The notes under the pieces are model-generated. The model was not told the origin of the DNA, made no database searches, and worked only from the letters and a program-made list of their open reading frames with translations. From positions 124,001 through 188,000 of the forward strand of contig JBAIAC010000129.1 in assembly GCA_037349315.1 (NCBI GenBank): a stretch of 64,000 nucleotides of DNA, written 5' to 3'. The position numbers and the translations under genes are program-made. Origin of the DNA: Chelydra serpentina. Lineage: Eukaryota > Chordata > Testudines > Chelydridae. Shown one piece after another: positions 33,546-44,343 of the stretch. The stretch's first letter is position 1, and each line of letters begins with the position of its first letter.

Positions 33546-35302
33546 GCTCTTTTTTAAAAAGTATGTGTGTGTATGTAATTCCTTTGCCAAGCCTGTGTTT
33601 CTTGCTTTACTGCCATGTCCCTAATAGGGTTACTTAGCAAATCAGAGCTTCCATAGGCTAATTGTGAGGGAATGAGTCTAAGCAACTGGGGGTTCAGGAG
33701 TGCTGTGGCACTGGTTCTGTGGGCTAGGTGGCTGGCCTACTGGGTCCCACTGTCGAGGAAGGGTGTCATACATGGGATCTGCATCTGGGAGTGTTCATGA
33801 GAGACCCAGAGCTAGAAACAGTGATCAGTCACTGCCCACACTTGGGGACTTAGAAGCAGTGGGGTTCAGTAGTTGAATTACATAACAAAAGGCTGGTGTC
33901 TATCCAGAGAGTGGGCTGGACCCAATTGTGACAGTTGTATTCAGAGAAACTGAATGGGGCATAATGCAAAAGACTATATATTTATGTATTTTCACTAGTC
34001 ACAAGGCTTTCAATGGGCCTGTCTTCTCCTTTCCCCTGGATTTCCCTAGATATCTCTGCACTGTCATAACTCTGGTTATTCAGCTGGATGTGAAGGCGGT
34101 CCTTTTACTCTAATCAGCCTTACTTTGATCTCTAGACGAAGGGGCTAGTGGTCTAATCTATTGTTCTTTCTACAATCCTCTGTTCTTTGGGCCTGGTCTT
34201 CTGTTCTTACAGCACTGTTTTCCTCAGAATAATCTGTTCTAGTCATATGCACTTGTCAGTTGCCATGAAGAAGGTAAGCTTCCCTAGAAAGCAGGAGACT
34301 TGGAATTCTTCATGCAGTAAATTTTGTTTGATAACTTACAGAAGAGCCTTAACCATGAATTGACGCTCCTCCCCGGAACGCCTTTATTTAGATATTTAGC
34401 TGTAATTTATAGCCTACTGAGGTATCAAGTGGATCGGGCAGGACTTCGTGGGTCCCTGGGACTGAAGTACCATACTATCTCCATTACCTATTAAAACCCC
34501 CATACTCTGTGCTTGCTGGAATCTAGCTTTTTTCCCCTGCAAATCTCAAAATTTCACTGACGTCATTGTAGGTAAAACTAAACTGAGGGCTGGTAGATGT
34601 TGCAGGATGTAGGGGGCTCCAAATTAACCAAGACTCTGTTATCTTGAAGTCCAGACAGAGGAGAGAGATGATGTGGCGAAAGGAACAGAGTGGGTCTTGC
34701 AGGACTTTTAGACGCTGAACCTCTGAGCCATGATTCTCTAGGGAGCTCAAACTAGTGGAACTGTTTGGAAGAAGAGAGCTATTGCATCCTCCTATGCAGT
34801 CAGGTGGCCAGAACTGTGCAGGGATGGTGGATGGGAGGGGAGAATGCAAATGGCAATTGTCATTTGAGATACATTTCACTAATGCTTATTAGGTGCTTTC
34901 ATTTGTGTGCAAATGGAAAAACTGGATTGGCATGGGAACCATTCATTGCATTTGAACATATTCCATTATTTCCACCGGCTGTTAGTGTTGGGCACATCTG
35001 GGTTGTGATTGCATGTATGGAGGCAATGGGAATGTTGGACAGAGATCAACTCTTCACCAGAGTTGCTGTAAAATTATATTTGCAAGCTATTTCCCGAGCA
35101 AGAGGCTGTTAATAGTGCATTCCTCTCAAATCCAAGAAGTGCAGTGACCTTGCTGAGGATATTTTCCCTTGTGAACATGTACCCAAAGATCACTTCTGCT
35201 TTTTATCTGCTGAGGGATGTTGTGAATAGTTATGGAGGATAGGTTGGGTCCCCCTCTCGCCCCCAATGGTTGAGCACCCACAACTTCAGTGGACTTAACT
35301 TT
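33546..35302. other. Intron, nothing recognised
   Basis: Unassigned sequence. The overlapping ORFs at 34523-35112 on both strands have no recognised motif and no splice context. Confidence 0.5.
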
Positions 35303-35546
35303 TTTGTTTTTGTTGTGTGGTGTGTGGTTGCTGGTGAGTATTTGCTTCTGGTTGGGGGCTGTCTGTAAGCGAGGACTGGTCTGTCTCCCAAGAACTGTGA
35401 GAGTGAGAGATCATCTTTCAGGATAGGCTGTAGATCTTTGATGATGCGCTGGAGAGGTTTTAGTTGGGGGCTGAAGGTGACGGCTAGTGGCGTTCTGTTA
35501 TTTTCTTTGTTGGGCCTGTCCTGTAGTAGGTGACTTCTGGGTACTC
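35303..35546 (-). mobile_element. Penelope-like element, inverted 5' segment
   Basis: Read on the minus strand this segment encodes in one frame the end of a Penelope-type reverse transcriptase and linker, including TFSPQLKPLQRIIKDLQPIL. It is in the opposite orientation to the rest of the same element, which begins about 35553 on the + strand. The outer edge of the inverted part and the start of the direct part share the same bases (CACACACCACACAACAAAAA against CACACACCATACAACAAAAA), so the two segments were adjoining parts of one element before inversion. Confidence 0.75.
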
Positions 35547-35559
35547 TTCAGGTTCACAC

Positions 35560-36022
35560 ACCATACAACAAAAACACTAACCCAGAAACCTATCCTTGCA
35601 ACAAAGCCCGATGCCAACTCTGTCCATATATCTATTCAAGTGACACCATCATAGGACCTAATCACATCAGCCACGCCATCAGGGGCTCGTTCACCTGCAT
35701 ATCTACCAATGTGATATATGCCATCGTGTGCCAGCGGTGCCCCTCTGCCATGTACATTGGCCGAGCCGGACAGTCTCTGCGTGGAAGAGTGAATGGACAC
35801 GAGTCTGACATCAAGAGTCATGACATTCGAGGGCCAGTGGGAGAACACTTCGACCTCTCTAATCACTCAGTGACAGACTTAGGGGTGGCGGTTTTGCAAC
35901 AGAAGAGCTTCAGGGATGGACTCCAACGAGGAGCTGCTGAACTTGAATTGATATGCAGACTGGATGCCATTGACTTAGGTTTGAACAGAGACTGGGAGTG
36001 GCTCGGTCATTACGTTAATTGA
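35560..36022 (+). pseudogene. Penelope-like GIY-YIG endonuclease domain (partial ORF)
   Basis: The C-terminal endonuclease of Penelope-like retroelements nicks DNA to prime reverse transcription. In the open frame a cysteine motif PCNKARCQLC comes first, then the GIY-YIG core: IYAIVCQRCPSAMYIG with the tyrosine pair spaced as in Penelope proteins, then an R (GRVNGHESD, in the usual R..H position) and, about 30 residues on, HFDLSNHS. The frame ends at a stop at 36020-36022. The 5' part (RT) is missing from this orientation, so no complete enzyme is encoded. The minus-strand ORF over the same bases is a shadow. Confidence 0.82.
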
Positions 36023-36232
36023 ATCTATTTCCCCTAGTTAAGTATCCTCACACCTTTGTGTCAACTGTCCGAAATGGGCCATCTTGATTATCACTTCAAT
36101 AGTGTTTTTCCCCTGCTTGATAATAGTTCCTCTTAATTAATTAGCCTCTTACAGTTTGTATGGGTACTTCCACCTTTTCATGTATCTCTGTATGTATAAA
36201 TATCTTCTTACTGTATGTTCCATTCTATGCAT

Positions 36233-36271
36233 CCGATGAAGTGGACTGTAGCCCACAAAAGCTTATGGTGA
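36233..36271 (+). ncRNA. Hammerhead-ribozyme-like core in the Penelope tail (decayed)
   Basis: The order CCGATGA (like CUGAUGA), stem GTGGAC-TGTA-GCCCAC, AAAA (like GAAA), then a short stem with loop TTAT follows the hammerhead layout. Here GAAA is changed to AAAA and the third stem is broken (GC..GG), so it should be inactive. Hammerhead motifs are known in Penelope-like elements. Confidence 0.5.
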
Positions 36272-36320
36272 AATAAATTTGTTAGTCTCTAAGGTGCCAC
36301 AAGTACTCCTGTTCTTTTGA

Positions 36321-37971
36321 CTAGTCTCAGTTGCAACATTAGAGGGCACTGTTGCTACAAGCTGCTAATATGGTGCACTCACTACTGATGGAGAAATGAA
36401 CAGTATGGATTTTTGTAGTTCTGTCTCTGTGTTGGTCTTTGGAGCTGTGTAATTGACTGTTGCAAGGTTTTCTTTCAAGTGTCACCCTCCATGGTTCTGT
36501 CCTGTCCTCCGGCTTTGCCATGTGGTTGTGCAGTTTCATGTCCAGCATTTAAGTAGACAGAGTATGGCTGAATTGTTCCAGATGCTCACTGGTTCTTCCA
36601 GATCTCTCACTGGGCTCTCTAGTATGTCCTGCAGCCTTTTTGCATGTTAGCAGGCTTTTGGAACTTGAATGATGCCAGAGTTGCCTCGTTATCTTTTGCA
36701 TTCTCTAAGTGTTTCTAGTTTGTTTAAATCAGGCACTTTTAAAATTCAAGGATGCATTAACATAGGAGTACATACATACTGTTACAAGTTATCAGACAGT
36801 GTTGACTTGTCCCACCAGCAAAGCCCATCAGTAGGAAAGAGCCTGTCTGGAGAAGGAGGGGCAAAACTGATGTCCAGTAGGGAGGGAGAGATGAGATTTT
36901 TCTTCTCCTTTCCTCCCCCGCTCTTACCTTCTGCTGCTCCAGTACATAACAGATCCCCAGCCAGAGAATCAGTGAAACTGATGCTACTCTATAAGCTTCC
37001 TTTGTTCAGTTTGCTATTTCCTTTGAGCACAGCAGCAGCAAAGTGAAATTTACCATAAGAAGGTCTGTTTCACTTTTATGCCTCCTGGAGCTCTCTTTGC
37101 TTAAAGCTTCCCAACATGGGGATTTTTCTAGCATAATTCTGCTGGTATAATATAACTCCTTATGTGGCTACTCTTATTCTGGAATAGGTGTGTGTCTACA
37201 TGAGGAGTTACACTGGTATAACTATGTGGTAACATTCCCCATGTAGAGACGCCCTTAGGAAATTTGCCCAGAGACCACTGGCAGTAGGAGAGTAAGCTGC
37301 TGTTGGATTTTTTTCACGTACTCTTTCGGGGAAGAAAGCCCAAATCTGATAGGGAAAATCAGGTCCGCATCTTCTTTTACTGGGAAAGTGAAATTTGAAC
37401 CAAAATTTCAGTTTTCTAAAAATGCTTTTACTCCATGGCTAGTTTGGAAGGTCTCACCTTGTGCTGTAGAAAATTGTTTAAAATTATGCCTGTTCCAAAA
37501 AGAGGCACTGCAAGGTGGTTATGGAAGGATGTGGGCCCTCTTTTGGGTAAGGGGTCTATTCCTTCTATGAGATCTCTCTTCATCCTGCATTCATGTCAGT
37601 ACTCTAATGATAAGATCACATTTTTCATTTTGTAAACTTTCCTATTGTGTCTGAAAGCATACACTGTGGGTAATGCAACCACTGATGACTGATCAGACAC
37701 CGCAGTGAATACCAGCAAGGAAACAGTCTTCCCCAGGCCCAGCCAGGTCTCCTCTCCTGGATTCCTACTGTGCTCTCCTATCCTTTGGACCCCCAGCCTA
37801 TGGCAAACGTATTAGAAAGATCTCAAATGAGATAACCCTACCAGGTGCCAGAGGTATCATTTTGCTATATTTAGTCAGTATCTGGGACCAGATCCTCTAG
37901 GGTAGGATCACACATCTTCTCAGAGCTGGCACACATACTTGGGATGTTCGTCTCTGACCACTAAAGCAGGA
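36321..37971. other. Intron, a possible MITE remnant only
   Basis: Unassigned sequence. About 37130-37258 (TCTGCTGGTATAATATAACT, GTTACACTGGTATAACTATG, CCATGTAGAGACGCCC) looks like an eroded MITE related to those above. No exon recognised. Confidence 0.45.
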
Positions 37972-38991
37972 GTGGCCAGCCTGAGCCTGAGAAGGAGCCA
38001 GAATTTACCAATGTACATTGCCAAAGAGCCACAGTAATATGTCAGGAGCCCTGCTGATCAGCGCCACTCCTCCCTCCCTGCATCTCCTGATCAGCTGTTT
38101 TGTGGCATGCAGGAGGCTCTCGGGTGGGGAGGGGAAGGAGAGAAGTAAGGACATGGCAGGCTCAGGGGAGAGGGTGGGAAAGGGTGGAATGCCACCTCCC
38201 TGTGGCAGAGCCAGGGGTTGAGCAGTGAACACCCCCGGCCCATTCGTTTTAATCCAGCCCTCAAGCTCCCGCTGGGGAGCAGGGTTCAGGGCTTGCCCTG
38301 CTCCAGCCGGGGAGTGGGGTTGGGGGCTTGCCATGCTCTGCATGTGCCGTGGTGCAGCACAGCTTCTGGAAGCAGTGGCATGTCCCCCTCCAGCTCCTAC
38401 GTGTAGGAGCAGCTAGGGGCTCCACATGCTGTCCTCACCCCAAGCACCAGCTCCACAACTCCCATTGGCCAGGAACTGTGACCAATGGGAGCTCCAGGTG
38501 TGGCGCCTGCGGACGGGGCAGCATGCAGAGCTGCCTGGCCGTGCCTCCGCGTAGGAGCCAGAGGGGGGACATGCCGCTGCTTCCGGGAGCTGCTTGAGGT
38601 AAGCGCTGCCCAGAGCCTGAACCCCTGACTCCCTCCTGTGCCCTGCCCCAGCCCTGATCCCCCTCCCACTCTCTGAACCCTTCGATACCAACCTGGAGCA
38701 CCCTCCTGCACCCCCAACCCCTCATCCCCCACCCAACCCCAGAGCCCGCACCCCAGCCAGAGCCCTCACCCACCCCCACCCCCAACACCCTGCCGTAACC
38801 CTCCAGCTCCTACGCATCCCCCTCCCGCAGTCTGAACTTCTCATTTTTGGCCCTACCACAGAGCCTGCACCCCCAGTTGGAGCCCTCACCCCCTCCCGTG
38901 CCCCAACCCCCAATTCTGTGAGCATTCATGGCCCGCCAGACAATTTCTGTACCCAGCTGTGCCCCTCGGGCCAAAACATTTACCCACCCCT
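37972..38991. mobile_element. GC-rich hAT-like non-autonomous element(s)
   Basis: Left end CAGGAGTGGCCAGCCTGAGC and right end TTTACCCACCCCTG are related hAT-type termini. The phrase CAATGTACATTGCCAAAGAG near the left end and GGCCAAAACATTTACCCACC at the right belong to two abundant turtle repeat families, so this may be two elements joined. The interior is very C/G-rich; the many ORFs on both strands are products of base composition. No 8-bp duplication was seen. Confidence 0.55.
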
Positions 38992-39500
38992 GCTCTATAT
39001 GGAACTGAAGCATAGATTCTTTCTGGAGAGCAATGAAGCCACAGCTTCCTCCCGGAACACATGTGGGTGTCCATTGAAAGCCTTCCCGTGTGGCAGAATC
39101 ATCTTATATGTATCCATGGGAAAAAACCCTGGCCCTAGTGTTTGAGGAAGTGACTGCACAGCTAGACAAGGAATATGTATATTTTCTTACTCTTCCCTCT
39201 CCCCCTCCCCCTCTCTCAATAATCCAAAAGCTATTCAACACCCACTCTGTGGTAAATAGGCTTTACACAGTGTGGGCAAAGTTTACATTATTCCACCTAT
39301 ACCAGGCATACAACCCAGCAACCTCCTGGAAATATAGTTTTGTCAATAGTTCCTCCGCAACCTTTCTGAAACATTTGTGCCGTCTCTCTTTTCTCCGTTA
39401 CCTCTACATGTTTAATGAGGCCCTAAAAGGTGGTGGTGGTGGTGTCTCCCTCCCCATCATGAACCCTCCTTATTTAATTATAGCTGGAGCCTGACAAAAG
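38992..39500. other. Intron, nothing recognised
   Basis: Sequence between the hAT-like unit and the 5' edge of the CR1 copy. It includes a short GGT triplet run near 39430. Confidence 0.45.
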
Positions 39501-39514
39501 CACATGCCAATGTG

Positions 39515-39673
39515 CCTGTTACCAACACAACGGTAAGATATTGGCAAAAATATGTGCAAAATATGTTCCAAGAAGAAGGAGTGCTAGGCAGAGATGGGCT
39601 CCACCTGACGAAGAGAGGGAAGAGCATCTTTGGAAGCAGGCTGGCCAACCTAGTGAGGAGGGCTTTAAACTAG
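39515..39673 (+). pseudogene. CR1 ORF1 C-terminus (esterase domain end)
   Basis: In frame with the stop at 39671-39673 the sequence reads a terminal block with GVLGRDGLHLTKRGKSIFG, then SRLANLVRRALN. D-G-L-H is the conserved D..H block of SGNH-type esterases, which are found at the end of ORF1 in CR1 elements. No start codon or N-terminal part is present because of the 5' truncation. The ORF1 stop lies about 20 bases before the first ORF2 methionine in the track of the element. Confidence 0.7.
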
Positions 39674-39694
39674 GTTCACCGGGTAAGTGGGGAA

Positions 39695-42211
39695 GTGGGA
39701 TACCGGGAGGAAGCACAAGTAGCTGAGTGCAAGAGGGGAGGGCTCCTGCCCCATACTGGGACAGCAGGACAATCGGTGAGTTATCTTAAATGCCTATACA
39801 CAAATGCAAGAAGCCTGGGGAACAAGCAGGGAGAACTGGAAGTCCTGGCACAGTCAAGGAATTATGACGTAATTGGAATAACAGAGACTTGGTGGGATAA
39901 CTCACACGATTGGAGTACTGTCATGGATGGATATAAACTGTTCAGGAAGGATAGGCAGGGCAGAAAAGGTGGGGGAGTTGCGTTGCATGTAAGAGAGCAG
40001 TATGACTGCTCAGAGCTCCAGTATGAAACTGCAGAAAAACCTGAGAGTCTCTGGATAAAATTTAGAAGTGTGAGCAACAAGGGTAATGTCGTGGTGGGAG
40101 TCAGCTACAGACCACCAGACTAGGGGGATGAGGTGGACGAGGCTTTCTTCCAGCAACTAACAGAAGTTACTAGATCACAGGCCCTGGTTCCCATGGGTGA
40201 CTTTAATCACCCCGATATCTGCTGGGAGAGCAATACAGCGGTGCACAGACAATCCAGGAAGTTTTTGGAAAGTGTAGGGGACAATTTCCTGGTGCAAGTG
40301 CTGGAGGAACCAACTAGGGGAAAAGCTCTTCTTGACCTGCTGCTCACAAACAGGGAAGAAATAGTAGAGGAAGCAATAGTGGATGGGAACCTGGGAGGCA
40401 GTGACCATGAGATGGTCGAGTTCAGGATCCTGACACAAGGAAGAAAGGAGAGCAGTAGAATACAGAGCCTGGACTTCAGAAAAGCAGACTTTGACTCCCT
40501 CAGGGAACTGATGGGCAAGGTCCCCTGGGAGAATAACATGAGGGGGAAAGGAGTCGAGGAAAGCTGGCTGTATTTTAAAGAATCCTTATTGAGGTTGCAG
40601 GAACAAACCATCCCGATGTGTAGAAAGAAAAGTAAATATGGCAGGCGACCAGCTTGGCTTAACAGTGAAATCCTTGCTTGTCTTAAACACAAAAAAGGAG
40701 CTTACAAGAAGTGGAAGATTGGACAAATGACCAGGGAGGAGTATAAAAATATTGTTCAGGCATGCAGGAGTGAAATTAGGAAGGCCAAATCACACTTGGA
40801 GTTGCAGCTAGCCGAAGATGTTAGGAGTAACAAGAAGGGTTTCTTCAGGTATGTGAGCAACAAGAAGAAAGTCAAGGAAAGTGTGGGCCCCTTGCTGAAT
40901 GAGGGAGGGAACCTAGTGACAGAGGATGTGGAGAAAGCTAGTGTACTCAATGCTTTTTTTGCCTCTGTCTTCACAGACAAGGTCAGCTCCCAGGCGGCTG
41001 CACTCCGCGGCACGGTATGGGGAGGAGGTGACCAGCCCTCTGTGGAGAAAGAAGTAGTTCGGGACTATTTAGAAAAGCTGGACGAACGCAAGTCCATGGG
41101 GCCGGATGCGCTGCATCCGAGGGTGCTAAAGGAGTTGGCCGATGTGATTGCAGAGCCATTGGCCATTATCTTTGACAAATCATGGCAATCGGGGGAGGTC
41201 CCGGATGACTGGAAAAAAGCGAATGTAGTGCCCATCTTTAAAAAAGGGAAGAAGGAAGATCCGGGGAACTACAGGCCAGTCAGTCTCACCTCAGTCCCTG
41301 GAAAAATCATGGAACAGGTCCTCAAGGAATCAATTCTGAACCACTTAAAGGAGGGGAAAGTGATCAGGAACAGTCAGCATGGATTCACCAAGGGCAAGTC
41401 ATGCCTGACTAACCTAATTGCCTTCTATGATGAGATAACTGGCTCTGTGGATGAGGGGAAAGCAGTGGATGTGCTATTTCTTGACTTTAGCAAAGCTTTT
41501 GATACAGTCTCCCACAGTGTTCTTGCCAGCAAGTTAAAGAAGTATGGGCTGGATGAATGGACGGTAAGGTGGATAGAAAACTGGCTGGATGGTCGTGCTC
41601 AACGGGTAGTGATCAATGGCTCCGTGTCTAGTTGGCAGCCGGTATCAAGTGGAGTGCCCCAAGGGTCGGTGCTGGGGCCGGTTTTGTTCAATATCTTCAT
41701 CAACGATCTGGAGGATGGTGTGGACTGCACCCTTAGCAAGTTTGCAGATGACACTAAACTGGGAGGAGTGGTTGATACGCTGGAGGGTAGGGACAGGATA
41801 CAGAGGGACCTAGACAAATTAGAGGATTGGGCCAAAAGAAATCTGATGAGGTTCAACAAGGACAAGTGCAGAGTCCTGCACTTAGGACGGAAGAATCCCA
41901 TGCACTGCTACAGACTAGGGACCGAATGGCTGGGCAGCAGTTCTGCAGAAAAGGACCTAGGGGTTACAGTGGACGAAAAGCTGAATATGAGTCAACAGTG
42001 TGCCCTTGTTGCCAAGAAGGCTAACGGCATTTTGGGCTGTATAAGTAGGGGCATTTCTAGCAGATCGAGGGACGTGATTATTCCCCTCTATTCGGCAGTG
42101 GTGAGGCCTCATTTGGAGTACTGTGTCCAGTTTTGGGCCCCACACTACAAGAAGGATGTGGATAAATTGGAAAGAGTCCAACGGAGGGCAACAAAAATCA
42201 TAGAGTCATAG
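39695..42211 (+). pseudogene. CR1 ORF2: endonuclease and reverse transcriptase, one internal stop
   Basis: ORF2 encodes the apurinic-type endonuclease and reverse transcriptase that carry out target-primed retrotransposition. The first part (39695-40123) holds YTNARSLGNKQGELE and IGITETWW of the endonuclease; a TAG at 40121-40123 stops it, and the same frame resumes at once with GDFNHPD (residues 22-28 from the methionine at 40133) and [10 protein letters not shown] (88-97). The RT then shows [30 protein letters not shown] (451-459), [11 protein letters not shown] (506-516) and the catalytic FADD (537-540). The frame ends inside the inserted SINE; its natural C-terminus continues at 42337. 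Only the TAG and the SINE break an otherwise intact ORF. Confidence 0.9.
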
Positions 42212-42337
42212 AATATCAGGGTTGGAAGGGACCTTAGTAGGTCATCTAGTCCAACCCCCTGCTCAAAGCAGGACCAATCCCCAATTTTTGCCCCAGATCC
42301 CCAAATGGCCCCCTCAAGGATTGAACTCACAACCCTA
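42198..42337 (-). mobile_element. tRNA-Lys-type (Cry-like) turtle SINE, 5'-truncated
   Basis: Read on the minus strand it contains a B-box-like GGTTGTGAGTTCAATCC, then GGGGGCCATTTGGGGATCTG and GGGCAAAAATTGGGGATTGG, then the CR1-like tail GGTCATCTAGTCC (reversed here) and TATTCTATGA. This order matches the tRNA-Lys SINE family of cryptodiran turtles. The tRNA A-box half is missing. It sits inside CR1 ORF2: uninterrupted CR1 sequence (CAACAAAAATGATTAGGGGG) can be seen in the copy at 53.5 kb. Confidence 0.88.
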
Positions 42338-42684
42338 TGATTAGGGGGCTGGAGCACATGACTTATGAGGAGAGGCTGAGGGAACTGGGATTGTTTAGCC
42401 TGCAGAAGAGAAGAGTGAGGGGGGATTTGATAGCTGCTTTCAACTACCTAAAAGGGGGTTCCAAAGAGGATGGATCTAGACTGTTCTCAGTGGTAGAAGA
42501 TGACAGAACAAGGAGTAATGGTCTCAAGTTGCAGAGGGGGAGGTTTAGGTTGGATATTAGGAAAAACTTTTTCACTAGTAGGGTGGTGAAGCACTGGAAT
42601 GGGTTACCTAGGGAGGTGGTGGAATCTCCTTCCTTAGAGGTTTTTAAGGTCAGGCTTGACAAAGCCCTGGCTGGGATGATCTAG
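42337..42684 (+). pseudogene. CR1 ORF2 C-terminus beyond the SINE
   Basis: This continues the CR1 ORF2 protein after the inserted SINE: residues from [20 protein letters not shown] through [17 protein letters not shown] and [19 protein letters not shown] to the natural stop at 42682-42684. The segment is conserved in every CR1 copy in the window. It cannot be translated from the upstream part without passing through the SINE. Confidence 0.88.
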
Positions 42685-42768
42685 TAGGGGTTGGTCCTGC
42701 TTTGAGCAGGGGGTTGGACTAGATGACCTCCTGAGGTCCCTTCCAACCGAGATTCTATGATTCTATGA

Positions 42769-43346
42769 AAATGACTGGAGAAAGTTCTTGCTGTTATCCA
42801 CCACAGTTGAGTTAGCTTCATTAAATGTAGCTGTGGGGTGAGTAACACAACAAGTAATAAATCTAATTTCATTTCTCAAGACATTGAATAACTGAAGTTA
42901 TTGGTAAGTGTTTGCTTGGATGCAGTGAGGGCCTTAGTGTGGATTAAGGTTGCCTCTCTTTCACTAGGCATGGTTTTGAACTTGGCCCCAAATCCTTCTC
43001 CTGGATCATTTTTCTCTACACAGAGACCATGGCCCCTTTGTTAGGGGTTGTGTGTAGTGTTGATTCCTGTCTGTTATATTTGTTGTCACTAAGTTATTGG
43101 ATTTGATCTGGGGGAACTGATGGATCTTCCTTTTTTTTTTTTTTAAAGTTGTGTTTTGAAAGATTGTCAAGGTTTCCAGGTTTGGATGATAGGTACAATT
43201 TTAGAATTTTTTAAAAATCCAAATAAATAAGACTTTAAACTATTTGGAAAAATGCGATGTTTTATTCCTTGAATGAGTGATCAGTGGTCCATTGTTATGC
43301 AGTATAAACTTCTATATCAAGCTTCCACTTTTACTAATCACCCTGT
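42769..43346. other. Intron, nothing recognised
   Basis: AT-rich spacer with a T13 run near 43131-43144. No supported feature. Confidence 0.45.
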
Positions 43347-43690
43347 GGCATAGGTGCCAACTCTGGGTGGTCCGCGGCTGGAGCACCCATGGAAAAAAAA
43401 GTGGGTGCTCAGCACCCACCGGCGAGCCCCGCCAATCAGCTCTCTCCCCCCCCCACCCCAGTGTCTCCCGCCTGCTGCTGATCAGCTGTTCTGCAGCAGG
43501 CAGGAGGTGCTGGGAGGGCGGGGGAAGAGCCAGAGTGAGGGAGGGGGTACTCTTGGGGCAGGGGCCATCAAGAGGTGGGGTGGGGCGGAGCAGAGGTGGG
43601 AAGAGGTAGGGCAGGGGGTGGAGCCTTCGGTAAGGGAGGGAGTGGGAGCAGGGCCTGGGCTAGAGCGGGGGTCAAGCACCCTCAGGGAAA
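43347..43690. mobile_element. GC-rich non-autonomous DNA element
   Basis: ATAGGTGCCAACTCTGGGTG, GGCTGGAGCACCCATGG and GTGGGTGCTCAGCACCCACC at the left and GGTCAAGCACCCTCAGG at the right belong to a GC-rich turtle repeat. GAGCACCCA / TGGGTGCTC form a local palindrome. The ORFs on both strands are compositional. Ends and target duplication are not resolved. Confidence 0.5.
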
Positions 43691-44239
43691 TCAGAAAGTC
43701 TGTCTATGGGCTAGCTGCCTCCTCTCCTCTACTTATGCCTTTCTTTCCCTGCTTCCCATTCTATTGATCTTTTTTCCCTTGGGAACTGCTTTCCTTCTTT
43801 TCATTGTATAATTGTACAAAAATGGAGAGGCTGTGGGCTTGCCACAGACTGGAAAGTGGTCATTTTCCAGTCTGGACTGGGTCACAGGCCTGCCTGCAGT
43901 TAGTTGGCTAGCCAGGGGTGGTTGCACTGGGGAGGGGAGGCAGCTGCTTCTCCATAATAAGGTTAATAAAATAACTATTGCCATTTATGAGGAGCTCTGC
44001 TAGTGGAATAATCCAAAAATGGTGAAACTGTAAAGTTTGTTAATCTCAGTGAGTCTATGAAATCCTGGCTGGTGGCAGCAGGTGCCTGCTTATTCACTTA
44101 TTCTTATTCACTAATAAGAAATTAGGTTCTGTCACAGAATGTTATGGAACGCTTGTCTTCCTCAAAATACCCTGGGTTTTCTTTGCAGAAATTGAATACA
44201 TTTCAAATTGGAAGTTACTTGTGGCAACTCTCAATTTCT
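43691..44239. other. Intron, nothing recognised
   Basis: Unassigned sequence before the DIRS-like element. CATTTTCCAGTCTGGACTGG next to CCACAGACTGGAAAGTGGTC is a small local inverted repeat near 43840-43880. Confidence 0.45.
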
Positions 44240-44343
44240 GAAGTTCCAACTCGTGGTGAAATTGAGCTGGCAGTTTCTTATATGTCTTATACACAGCTGC
44301 CCGTAAGAGGCAGTTTCACCACCCATAGGTCAAATCTGGACAT

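Larger units (their letters stand above)
35553..36320 (+). mobile_element. Penelope-like element, direct 3' segment
   Basis: This contains the last part of a Penelope-like element: the cysteine motif and GIY-YIG endonuclease, a 3' UTR, and a tail with ATCCGATGAAGTGG and GTTAGTCTCTAAGGTGCCAC, which is widely dispersed in turtle DNA. Together with the inverted segment it is a 5'-truncated, rearranged copy, as expected for target-primed reverse transcription. Confidence 0.8.
39505..42768 (+). mobile_element. Nearly complete CR1 LINE, interrupted by a SINE
   Basis: A CR1 retrotransposon on the + strand: the end of ORF1 (about 39505-39673), almost all of ORF2 (39695-42684 apart from the insertion) and the 3' end, finishing with the octamer-like repeat ATTCTATGATTCTATGA at 42750-42768. 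The 5' UTR and most of ORF1 are absent, so the copy is 5'-truncated at the ORF1 esterase domain. ORF2 has one in-frame stop and is broken by a reverse-orientation SINE at about 42200-42337. Otherwise the frame is open for some 800 codons, which indicates a young copy. It is the best-preserved mobile element in the window. Confidence 0.92.

Noticed and set aside
38005..39074. Cluster of ORFs on both strands of about 60-117 residues
   Set aside because: All lie in a GC-rich hAT-like repeat; none shows a motif.
40175..41013. Minus-strand ORFs opposite the CR1 ORF2
   Set aside because: Shadows of the real ORF on the + strand, rich in S and L through complementarity.
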